From: Acidobacteriota bacterium
GTDB lineage: Bacteria; Acidobacteriota; Terriglobia; UBA7540
Reading direction: 5' to 3'
Assembly: GCA_021789565.1 (NCBI GenBank)
Contig: JAJYJL010000030.1
Coordinates: 1 to 17,771 of the forward strand
Length of the DNA stretch: 17,771 bases
The notes beneath the pieces were generated by a model, which saw only the letters and a list, made by a program, of their open reading frames with translations, was not told where the DNA came from and made no database searches. This document shows, piece by piece, positions 1 through 6,196 of the stretch (positions within the stretch are counted from its first letter, which is position 1; each line of letters starts with the position of its first letter). Made by a program: the position numbers and the translations under genes.

Positions 1-42
1 GATGGTCGCTGGAATCCTGGACCACGTTTCAACCTGGGGCAT
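1..42 (-). CDS. 5' end of a gene coupled to the RHH gene (partial, toxin position)
   Basis: An ATG on the minus strand at 42-40 shares one base with the TGA stop of the ribbon-helix-helix gene (a TGATG overlap). From there 14 codons stay open to the window edge and read MPQVETWSRIPATI. The overlap implies translational coupling. In antitoxin-first operons the second gene is often the toxin or a dedicated partner, so this is inferred to be the partner of the RHH protein. With 14 residues no family can be assigned. The W-x-R-x-P pattern resembles the start of small uncharacterised proteins I recall next to CopG-like genes, but that is memory and not evidence here. Confidence 0.5.
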   Translation of the reverse strand, partial: MPQVETWSRIPATI

Positions 43-311
43 CACTCACCAAAGACGAATCGCCCCAGATCTTCTCCCAGCGCCTTCGCTTGTTTGGGGT
101 CGTTTGCCGAACGGAACCGTTCGGCCAGATCAAAAAATGCCTTCTCCTTCTGTTTCTGGGCTTCAATGCCCTCTTCGATGAGCTCGACGAGCACGCGGTT
201 TTCGCTCAAGCGGCGGCGCCTTGCAATGACGCCCACCTTTCTTGCCGCTTCTGGTGATAGCGTCACGCTTCGCCGGACATTTCTTGTTTGTCTTGTCTTT
301 GTAGCTGTCAT
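42..311 (-). CDS. Ribbon-helix-helix (CopG/Arc-like) DNA-binding protein, probable antitoxin
   Basis: An 89-residue basic protein. Residues 11-18 (NVRRSVTL) form the expected DNA-contacting beta strand. They are followed by two predicted helices (about 20-32 and 36-50) with the RLSENRVLVELIEEGIE pattern typical of RHH antitoxins. The C-terminal part (about 51-89) is charged and helical and would be the partner-binding tail. RHH proteins of this size bind DNA as dimers and often repress their own operon. The gene has no Shine-Dalgarno sequence. It is preceded by two copies of ACCATTTT (plus-strand reading) 10 bp apart, plausible autoregulatory half-sites. It lies 36 bp downstream of the rhaT-like gene and overlaps the next gene by one base. 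Antitoxin is the best guess; a solitary RHH regulator is the alternative. Confidence 0.8.
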   Translation of the reverse strand: MTATKTRQTRNVRRSVTLSPEAARKVGVIARRRRLSENRVLVELIEEGIEAQKQKEKAFFDLAERFRSANDPKQAKALGEDLGRFVFGE

Positions 312-314
312 GGA

Positions 315-336
315 ACCATTTTACACCATTTTGGTG
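315..336 (-). promoter_or_regulatory. Possible operator/promoter of the RHH gene
   Basis: On the plus strand ACCATTTT occurs at 315-322 and again at 325-332, a period of 10 bp. The second copy sits inside a CACCA-TTT-TGGTG inverted repeat (324-336). RHH dimers typically bind pairs of short sites about one helical turn apart. On the minus strand TAAAAT (323-318) is a 5/6 match to a -10 box lying only 6 nt from the ATG, so a transcript could be nearly leaderless. No convincing -35 element is visible. Confidence 0.4.
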
Positions 337-347
337 CACAGCATCCG

Positions 348-1364
348 TTACATATGATTCGCGATGCCCACCAGGGCGGAGGCGATCAGCAAGACCACCA
401 TGCCGGCCACCATGTACCCCCTGGCCTGGCGGCTGGAACCCTTCCATTCGCCGCTGACAAATCCCCAGATGGTGGATACGAAAATGATGACGGCCATGAA
501 GAGCGGCCAGCCGATGACGGCCCCAATCTGCCCCATGGATGCGGCGCCGCGCCCGTAGAGAACTACGCCGCCAGTCCACAGAACGGCCATGCCGAGGCCA
601 ATGGCCCACGCTTTGCCGGCCCCGGGCAGGGTGAAGTTGGCCCAGGTCTTGTTGCGGATGAGCAGATAGCCCGTGTACCCGGCGTTGGCGATAAAGCCTC
701 CGCCCAGCGCCACCATCCACACGGCATTCAGCGCTCCAAAGTTGCCGGCGCCGGTTTCCAATCCGGCTTTTACCACCGGCTGGCTGAAGGCAAAGGCCAT
801 GTTGAGCATGGCGGAAAAGATCCCGCTGAAAATGCAGATGGCCAGTCCCGCGCCGAATTGCCCTTTCTTCACAGGCGCTGGTCCGTCCGCGAGGGTGGCG
901 TCCCGCTTTTTGCCGGCGACGGCGGCCAGGCCGACTCCCAGAAGCAGCGCGGCCACGGAGAGGATGACGAGCAGGCCCCTGGCCGTAAACATCATCTGAG
1001 GAGTATTCACCACCAGCGGCACAAAGGTCCCGATAGCGGCAGTGACGCCGATCAGGACGGCAACTCCCATCGCCATGCCCATCTTGTCAACGCCCAATCC
1101 TGCCAGCACCGATCCAATTCCCCATCCGGCGCCATAGAGAAAGACCATCGCGAGCGCCGAAGCCGGAGCGCGCGACAGCATTTCCGAAAGATGGGGGACC
1201 GTGGCCACGGCCAGGCCAACCGGCAGCGCAATCAGTGAAAAGACCGCGTAAAGCGCCCAGATGTTTTCCCACTTCCACGGGCGGGCGTACTTGAGGCCCA
1301 AAAAGTAGGTGCCCTGCATGATTCCGCCAACGACGACCAGCGAGAAGCCCAACCAAGCGTCCAT
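348..1364 (-). CDS. rhaT: L-rhamnose/proton symporter RhaT-family transporter
   Basis: A 338-residue, very hydrophobic protein with about ten predicted membrane helices, the size and layout of RhaT of the drug/metabolite transporter superfamily. It begins WLGFSLVVVGGIMQGTYFLGLKYARPWKWENIWALY, a recognisable RhaT-type N-terminus in which a conserved Trp-rich loop follows helix 1. The GWGIGSVLAGLGVDKMGMAMG stretch near residue 80 is also typical. RhaT imports L-rhamnose (or L-lyxose/L-mannose) with a proton across the inner membrane. The start has a good ribosome site (AGGAAGGA, 6 nt upstream). It is the third gene of a minus-strand cluster after an SDR epimerase and a zinc dehydrogenase, 110 bp downstream of the latter. 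This suggests uptake of the sugar those enzymes oxidise. The exact sugar cannot be read from sequence. Confidence 0.85.
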   Translation of the reverse strand: MDAWLGFSLVVVGGIMQGTYFLGLKYARPWKWENIWALYAVFSLIALPVGLAVATVPHLSEMLSRAPASALAMVFLYGAGWGIGSVLAGLGVDKMGMAMGVAVLIGVTAAIGTFVPLVVNTPQMMFTARGLLVILSVAALLLGVGLAAVAGKKRDATLADGPAPVKKGQFGAGLAICIFSGIFSAMLNMAFAFSQPVVKAGLETGAGNFGALNAVWMVALGGGFIANAGYTGYLLIRNKTWANFTLPGAGKAWAIGLGMAVLWTGGVVLYGRGAASMGQIGAVIGWPLFMAVIIFVSTIWGFVSGEWKGSSRQARGYMVAGMVVLLIASALVGIANHM

Positions 1365-1474
1365 GGAGTTCCTTCCTGCTCGCGAATTTACTTCTCAGCC
1401 GGCTCATGCCCGGCGATGGAACGGTGGTCCTGCGTTGGGCCGCTGCGTGTGTTTATCCCGCAGCCTGCACGGCG

Positions 1475-2611
1475 CTATTCGAGAATCAAAATTCCCTTAA
1501 TGTAGTCCTCGCTCTTGAAATCCTGCTCGAAGGCCCGCGGCACGTCCTCAAGAGTGCGATAGCGATGGGTCACCAGCGGCTCAACCTCGATGGTACGCAA
1601 GTTCACCAGCTCGCGTGCCCGCCGGTAGGTTGTGGGCCGTCCGTCGGGATCGAATCCACCCGATGCGCCCACCGCCGCGACGAGGACCGGCTCCAGAAAC
1701 AGAATGTTTCCCATCAGGCTGATGTCGCGCCCCTGGTGGCCGTGGCCATAGAGCAGAACAGTGGCCTGCTTGCGAATCAGGCTTGGCATCTGCTCAAAGA
1801 TAATGGAGTTTCCACACGCCTCTATGAGGTAATGGATTTTTTCGCCCTGGGTCAGTTCCTCGACGGCTTCCCGCAAATCCTGCCGCGCCACGTTGACAGC
1901 GGTCCCTCCGAATTTCCGCACCAGATCAAGATTTATTTCGCGAACGTCACTGACCAGTATGAGACCTTCAAAGTGCATCACGTTCCGCAGGTATTGCAGA
2001 AAGTAGATGCCCGCCGGTCCTGCCCCGCAAATCAGGATGTTCCCAATGTGCTCATCGCCGTCGAGTGAATAGCGCGCGTTGGCCTGCTGCACCCGGTGGC
2101 TGGCGTGCAGGACGCATCCGACCGGCTCAACCAGAGCCGCGAGGTCGAGGGGCATATCCGGAGGCAGCGCCAGGCAATTGGCTGCGGGCATGGCGATATA
2201 TTCCGCAAGGGCGCCGGGCAATCCCGTAATGCCGTGCTCGCCGTAGGTCTCGCATTGGTGCGAATCTCCCGTGGCGCAGTAAGGGCAAAGGGGCTCTTTG
2301 CCGCAGCTGACGCAATTGATGCCCTGATCGCAGAGCACCCGGTCGCCCACTTTAAGGTCAGCGACCTCTTTGCCGGCTTCCACAATTTCCCCGCTGAATT
2401 CGTGGCCAAGGATCTGCGGCTGCTCGGTGAGGGGGATGTGGCGGCCCCGGGCATCCAGATTATAATTTCCGTGGCCCCGATAAATGTGAAGATCGGTGCC
2501 GCAGACACCCACCGCTTTCACCCGAAGCAAAACTTCGTTGGGCGCCGGCGCAGGATCAGCCACCTGCCTGACCGCCAGTTTTTCAACGTCCTCCAGGACG
2601 GCTGCTTTCAT
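1475..2611 (-). CDS. Zinc-dependent alcohol/polyol dehydrogenase (MDR superfamily)
   Basis: A 378-residue medium-chain dehydrogenase. The GroES-like domain has catalytic zinc ligands C37 (VCGTDLH), H70-E71 (GHEFSGEIVEAG) and probably E162 (VEPVG). A cysteine-rich structural-zinc lobe covers residues 94-120 (Cys 94, 100, 103, 109, 112, 120), with a spacing slightly wider than the textbook one. The NAD-binding Rossmann motif is GAGPAG in ILICGAGPAGIYFLQYL. Relatives are threonine, sorbitol and galactitol dehydrogenases, which oxidise a secondary alcohol with NAD(P). The ATG at 2611 is chosen because it gives MKAAVL, the standard N-terminus. It follows a GAGGTG site and lies 7 bp after the stop of the upstream epimerase gene, whereas the open frame extending to 2845 overlaps that gene. 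Two oxidoreductases plus a sugar symporter point to sugar or sugar-acid oxidation. The substrate is unknown. Confidence 0.85.
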   Translation of the reverse strand: MKAAVLEDVEKLAVRQVADPAPAPNEVLLRVKAVGVCGTDLHIYRGHGNYNLDARGRHIPLTEQPQILGHEFSGEIVEAGKEVADLKVGDRVLCDQGINCVSCGKEPLCPYCATGDSHQCETYGEHGITGLPGALAEYIAMPAANCLALPPDMPLDLAALVEPVGCVLHASHRVQQANARYSLDGDEHIGNILICGAGPAGIYFLQYLRNVMHFEGLILVSDVREINLDLVRKFGGTAVNVARQDLREAVEELTQGEKIHYLIEACGNSIIFEQMPSLIRKQATVLLYGHGHQGRDISLMGNILFLEPVLVAAVGASGGFDPDGRPTTYRRARELVNLRTIEVEPLVTHRYRTLEDVPRAFEQDFKSEDYIKGILILE

Positions 2612-2618
2612 CTTCACC

Positions 2619-3629
2619 TCACACTTCAAGGTCGCTGGTATCGAGTTTCCCATCTTTGCGGAGGCGTTCAAAAATTTCCGCCGTTTCACGGATACCGTCT
2701 TCGAGAGGAGTGCGCGGGATCTCGCCGATATCGCGCCGCAGGGCGCTGTCGTCAAAGTTGTAGGCAATGGGAATGGGTTTCCCCTCGGCGCGGACCAGGT
2801 CGCGGGACTCAGGGAGCAGGCGGTGCAGAGTGGCGAGAAACTCATCCATCTGGATTACAGCGCCGCGCAGCGTGTAGGCTTTGGCGCCCTCGATGGGAAC
2901 TTCCGCGCAACGCAGAAAGATTTCCGCCGTGTCCCGTGCGTATTGCATGTCAAAGCCGCCCGTAAAGCGGATGGTGTAAGGGTGTCCCACGATGGTGGCC
3001 TTGATGGCTTTGGTAGGGCCTGAGGTGATTCCCTGGTCGCGGCCCACGCCGTAGACCGTTCCCGGCCGCAAGCCGGCGCTGGAGATGCCGTCACTCAGAA
3101 AATAAACGCGGGCGTTACCCTCGTTGGCCTGCTTGAACACTCCGTAATGGGTGTTGGGCTGCAGAGGCGCGCCTTCCGGCACTTTGCCATGCCCGTAAAA
3201 TTCCTCAGGACCGAAAACCGCCACCGAGCTTGCATAGACCAGGCGTTTGATCTGGTCGCGACGCTTGCGCACAACTTCGAACGCATTCACGGTGCCCAGC
3301 ACGTTAACCTGTGCTCCAATGCGCGGGTTGGCCGCGCACATTGGGACCTGCAGCGCGGCCAGGTGGATGAGGTGGGTAATTCCGTTTTGCTCAACGGCGC
3401 TGTCCAGTTCGTCAAAATTGGTAATGTCTCCCTGGACAAAATGGATCCGTTCCAGTTGCTCTTCGGCGAGAAGTTGCTTCAAGCGGTGTGTTTTCGTGTC
3501 GAGATCATAAATCCAGAGATCATCGCCGCGCTCAATCAGCTTGCGGACGATCCAGGAGCCGATAAATCCTTTGGCCCCCGTCAGTAGAAAACGAGTGTTG
3601 GCACTTGATGCCTTTGGGTCTTGTGTCAT
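2619..3629 (-). CDS. NAD-dependent epimerase/dehydratase (extended SDR)
   Basis: A 336-residue extended short-chain dehydrogenase. The nucleotide-binding motif TGAKGFIG is at residues 17-24, an acidic residue ends strand 2 (IYDLD, 40-44), and the GDITN segment lies near 68-71. The catalytic set is Ser134/135 (YASSVAVFG), Tyr162 and Lys166 (YGVFK), so all active-site residues are present. The family includes UDP-sugar 4-epimerases, uronate dehydrogenases and sugar-acid dehydrogenases. The length fits. It is the first gene of the operon with the zinc dehydrogenase (7 bp apart) and the RhaT-like symporter. That context favours catabolism of a free sugar or sugar acid over nucleotide-sugar synthesis, but this is inference. 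No Shine-Dalgarno is visible, and a consensus -10 box sits 7 nt upstream of the ATG. Confidence 0.85.
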   Translation of the reverse strand: MTQDPKASSANTRFLLTGAKGFIGSWIVRKLIERGDDLWIYDLDTKTHRLKQLLAEEQLERIHFVQGDITNFDELDSAVEQNGITHLIHLAALQVPMCAANPRIGAQVNVLGTVNAFEVVRKRRDQIKRLVYASSVAVFGPEEFYGHGKVPEGAPLQPNTHYGVFKQANEGNARVYFLSDGISSAGLRPGTVYGVGRDQGITSGPTKAIKATIVGHPYTIRFTGGFDMQYARDTAEIFLRCAEVPIEGAKAYTLRGAVIQMDEFLATLHRLLPESRDLVRAEGKPIPIAYNFDDSALRRDIGEIPRTPLEDGIRETAEIFERLRKDGKLDTSDLEV

Positions 3630-3636
3630 GCGCTGG

Positions 3637-3666
3637 ATTATATGGGGAACGGCCTGGAGTTTCCAA
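3637..3666 (-). promoter_or_regulatory. Probable promoter of the epimerase operon, leaderless
   Basis: The minus strand carries a perfect TATAAT (3642-3637) and, 18 bp upstream, TTGGAA (3666-3661, 4/6 match to TTGACA). Only 7 nt separate the -10 box from the ATG at 3629, so transcription would begin at or next to the start codon. This fits the missing ribosome-binding site. Confidence 0.5.
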
Positions 3667-3901
3667 ACAGAAAAATGCAGTCCTCACCTTTGGCGCTGAG
3701 ATTTGCGTGGAGCCGCAGCGCGGCCCAGGCGCCGTGGCCTGAAAAGGAAAACTTACAAAAGCGCTCCCGCAACGTGGCGTTTCCAACCCGGTACAATCGG
3801 CCAGGCGCTGAGGTCCGAACGACTTGACCTAAGCTCAGGATTCGCCTTTCGCTGCGGCGAGCGCTTTGTTGTTTCCATCTTCCCGGACCCGGTCAGAAGC
3901 C

Positions 3902-4255
3902 TCAACTGCTGACGGTAATGCTATGCGCTACGTCCCCTTTCGCGCGGGCGACAAAGGTGATTGTCACTTGCCTGTCGGTCTGACTGGCCAACGCGGCAAT
4001 TGATGAGGCCGTTCCGGCGACTTTAATTTTGGTTCTGTGGGTCACCAGAAACTTATATGAAACGTTGTCTGGACCATTCACAAACACTGTCCTGGTGGTG
4101 GGTTTCACTATTGATATAGTTCCACTCAAGGTTTCCGCCCTGAAGTTGTTCCAGTTGGCTTCTACCGACCGGGTTGCTTTCTGCCCTGCGGTTGCCGTTT
4201 GAATCCCGAGCAACAGAGCCACAGGAACGATCAGGAGCAATACGAATCTCTTCAT
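3902..4255 (-). CDS. Small exported protein, DUF5666-like
   Basis: A 117-residue protein with a clear Sec signal peptide (MKRFVLLLIVPVALLLG, cleavage expected after ATA near residue 23). The mature part is about 95 residues and predicted to be all-beta. It reads SGTISIVKPTTRTVFVNG...YKFLVTHRTKIKV...VTITFVARAKGDVAHSITVSS. The order 'G-T-I, strand, T-x-I, strand, A-x-x-I-x-V' resembles small secreted OB-like domains of the DUF5666 type, which have no known enzymatic role. The ATG at 4255 is preferred over an upstream frame start at 4291. It gives a proper signal peptide and follows AAAGGGGGG about 8 nt upstream. The gene is divergent from surE. Function is unknown. Confidence 0.7.
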   Translation of the reverse strand: MKRFVLLLIVPVALLLGIQTATAGQKATRSVEANWNNFRAETLSGTISIVKPTTRTVFVNGPDNVSYKFLVTHRTKIKVAGTASSIAALASQTDRQVTITFVARAKGDVAHSITVSS

Positions 4256-4300
4256 TTTGGTTACCCCCCTTTCGATTTTTTTGCCCGCCATGTTATTAGA

Positions 4301-4312
4301 TGCCTCGAGGCA
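4301..4312. promoter_or_regulatory. Perfect 12-bp palindrome between divergent genes
   Basis: TGCCTCGAGGCA is its own reverse complement. It lies in the 179-bp gap between the exported-protein gene (start 4255, minus) and surE (start 4435, plus), where a dimeric regulator could bind. No clear -35/-10 pair is seen around it. Confidence 0.3.
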
Positions 4313-4434
4313 GGGAATTGGGAGCCAGCGCGAGGCGGGAAATGGAAATTCGTGCTAGACTTTTTAAGTTCTGACGCGAAGCACGGACCGTGAGTTTGGG
4401 TAACCCTTCCCCGGCATGCTTCCCAAAACCACCC

Positions 4435-5199
4435 ATGGAAACGAAGAGAATCCTGCTGACAAATGACGACGGCATTGGCGCGCCCGGCCTGGTGGCGCTT
4501 GAGAGCGCTTTGCGGCCGCTCGGTGACGTGACGGTGGTCGCGCCGGACGGCGAGCGAAGCGGTTCCAGCCAGGCCCTCACCCTGCACCAGCCGTTGCGAG
4601 TGAAGACGCTGGACGACCACCATTTCGCCGTGGGTGGAACCCCGGCCGACACGGTGATTCTGGCCCTCTATCAACTGCTTCCGCAGAAGCCGCATCTGGT
4701 GATTTCCGGCATTAATGCGGGGGGAAACCTTGGGGAGAACCTGATTTATTCCGGAACAGTTGCTGCAGCCCAGGAAGCGGCGCTGCACGGCGTGCCGTCA
4801 TTCGCCATCTCCCTGGTGGGCCGCAACCCGGAGGACTTCAGCGGGGCGTGTAGGGTGGCGTTCCAACTGGCCGGTAAGATTTTGAAGGAGGGGCTTCCGC
4901 CAGGCATTGCCCTGAACGTGAATGTTCCCAGGAATGAGATTCGTGGCGTGAGGGTGACCCGCCAGAGCCAGAAGATTTCACAGAACCTGGTTTGTGAAAA
5001 GGAAGATCCGCGCGGAAAGCCCTACTATTGGCTGGACGAAACGCTGCCGCACCGCAGGGTCGAGCCGGATTCCGATTACGCCGCCATCTTTGCGCACGAG
5101 GTTTCCATTACGCCGCTTGAAGTGGACCGCACCCACCATCCCAGCCTGAATCACCTTTCCGCCTGGCTGCCGGACTTGCAGAAGACCCTCAAGTCCTGA
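4435..5199 (+). CDS. surE: 5'/3'-nucleotidase SurE
   Basis: A 254-residue protein matching SurE, a divalent-metal-dependent phosphatase that removes phosphate from nucleoside 5'- and 3'-monophosphates and is linked to stationary-phase survival. The metal and active-site set is complete: N10-D11-D12-G (LLTNDDGIGAPG), S42 in RSGSS and N94 in VISGINAGGNLG. The YSGTVAAAQEAALHGVPSFAISL segment that follows is characteristic. The length is normal. The ATG at 4435 is chosen because METKRILLTNDDG matches the family start; a GTG at 4390 in the same frame would add 15 residues not expected in SurE. No good Shine-Dalgarno precedes the ATG. The gene stands alone, with 424 bp of gene-free DNA after it. 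Confidence 0.95.
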   Translation: METKRILLTNDDGIGAPGLVALESALRPLGDVTVVAPDGERSGSSQALTLHQPLRVKTLDDHHFAVGGTPADTVILALYQLLPQKPHLVISGINAGGNLGENLIYSGTVAAAQEAALHGVPSFAISLVGRNPEDFSGACRVAFQLAGKILKEGLPPGIALNVNVPRNEIRGVRVTRQSQKISQNLVCEKEDPRGKPYYWLDETLPHRRVEPDSDYAAIFAHEVSITPLEVDRTHHPSLNHLSAWLPDLQKTLKS

Positions 5200-5623
5200 C
5201 GGCAACTCAATTCACTTCAGCCTCGTGGTCGTCATCGCATCCGTAGCTGCTTTGTTTCAGGCGTCAGAGACGATGGAGGGCGGTCAAGCCGAACGCTCGG
5301 CATGGTGCAGGGCGGCAGGACGATGTCGCGACCGTGGGCCCCCGTTGACGACGAAATTCGGGACAAGCCTGAGGTTACTGCATAGCAGGTTGAATGTGAA
5401 AGGGGAATGCGCTATCGGCAATGCGACTCAGCCCCGCATGCCGAAGCCGAGAATGTGTACACGCCAACGGACTTCAAAAAGACCGCCGGCGCTCTGCTGA
5501 GCTTTCGATCCGGACACACGTATTCCTGCGTTTACAAGAATACGAAATGCAGAATAACCCCGCCCCCGCAGACTGTCTCAGCTATGTCAGGAATGCTGCT
5601 CAGGAACACCCGCTACTCAATTG
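5200..5623. other. Gene-free stretch of 424 bp
   Basis: Open frames here are short, lack ribosome sites and show no protein family pattern. The only structure seen is an inverted repeat CGTATTC (5519-5525) / GAATACG (5538-5544) with a 12-nt loop and no T-run. It may be a decayed gene or untranslated sequence. No tRNA-like fold was recognised. Confidence 0.5.
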
Positions 5624-5959
5624 CTACGCTGCTGTTTTCCCAAGAATATCCCACAGGGAATCCGGAATCTTTTCTTCAAAGATTAAGCCGAAATTGATGT
5701 TGACATCATCCCTCATCTGGCGCGTCCAGGTCACGCGGCCCCGGATTGCGTACCGCAGATCTGGATGCAGAAGGATGCCTACAGCTTCGCCCGGAACGAC
5801 TTTCTTCCGTGAGCTGAACTTTCCGCCTGTCTCTGAAAGTTCTAAAATAATTGCCGGATGGCGGGTCTTTTCTTCAGACGATTCCGTCAGCAACGTCGAA
5901 AAACGTGGGAAACATCCGTTTCCCTCTTGAGAGGCAAAACGATCGCTTCCTTCTCGCAC
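5624..5959 (-). CDS. PilZ-like domain protein with degenerate c-di-GMP motifs
   Basis: A 111-residue single-domain protein that reads as a PilZ beta barrel: PAIILELSETGGKF, then VVPGEAVGILL, IRGRVTW and NFGLIFEE, ending in a helix. PilZ proteins bind cyclic di-GMP through RxxxR near the N-terminus and [D/N]xSxxG on the first strand. Here the first motif is at best R2-x4-R7 and the second is E40-x-S42-x-x-G45, so ligand binding is doubtful. The start is GTG at 5959, supported by GGAGGGG 7 nt upstream. It is divergent from gltX and stands alone. A plus-strand frame overlapping it lacks any family pattern and is not considered real. Confidence 0.75.
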   Translation of the reverse strand: MREGSDRFASQEGNGCFPRFSTLLTESSEEKTRHPAIILELSETGGKFSSRKKVVPGEAVGILLHPDLRYAIRGRVTWTRQMRDDVNINFGLIFEEKIPDSLWDILGKTAA

Positions 5960-6010
5960 GGCTGGTCCCCTCCATTCGCACGAAATATAAGAACAATTTA
6001 ACCATGCCCT

Positions 6011-6047
6011 AAAGAGTCAAAAGTGTCAATCCGTACTCTTTGGTCAA
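6011..6047. promoter_or_regulatory. Inverted repeat with GTCAA iterons between PilZ-like gene and gltX
   Basis: AAAGAGT (6011-6017) and ACTCTTT (6035-6041) are a perfect 7-bp inverted repeat with 17 bp between. GTCAA occurs at 6016, 6025 and 6043, spaced by 9 and 18 bp. On the minus strand 6029-6024 reads TTGACA, a perfect -35 box for the PilZ-like gene, though the best -10 at 17 bp (CATGGT) is weak. The element lies in the 237-bp divergent intergenic region and could serve either gene. Confidence 0.35.
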
Positions 6048-6196
6048 TGGTGGTAAAGCAGTAATTTGCGCCTGACGGTGCGAACAGTAAGCCCCGTTTC
6101 ACAATCTCGTGGAACCCATCGTGAGGGCCTTCTGCTCCCCGCGGACTGTACAGGTCTGCGTGCGTATGTTAGTTTTCGAAGGAAGGCTTCAAATTA

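Noticed and set aside
288..1238. Plus-strand open frame of 316 codons opposite the RhaT-like gene
   Set aside because: His/Gly-rich composition with no family pattern. It is the antisense shadow of a GC-rich membrane-protein gene.
2612..2845. N-terminal extension of the zinc dehydrogenase up to 2845
   Set aside because: It overlaps the SDR gene, has low-complexity composition, and the standard MKAAVL start with a ribosome site lies at 2611.
2096..2965. Plus-strand frame of 289 codons across the dehydrogenase and SDR genes
   Set aside because: It spans parts of two well-supported minus-strand genes and shows no domain.
3643..3901. Possible small genes between the SDR and the exported-protein gene
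   Set aside because: Frames are short, lack ribosome sites and carry no pattern; treated as promoter and untranslated DNA.
5421..5930. Plus-strand frame of 169 codons overlapping the PilZ-like gene
   Set aside because: No ribosome site or family pattern; the minus-strand frame shows a PilZ-like fold and a good GGAGGGG site.
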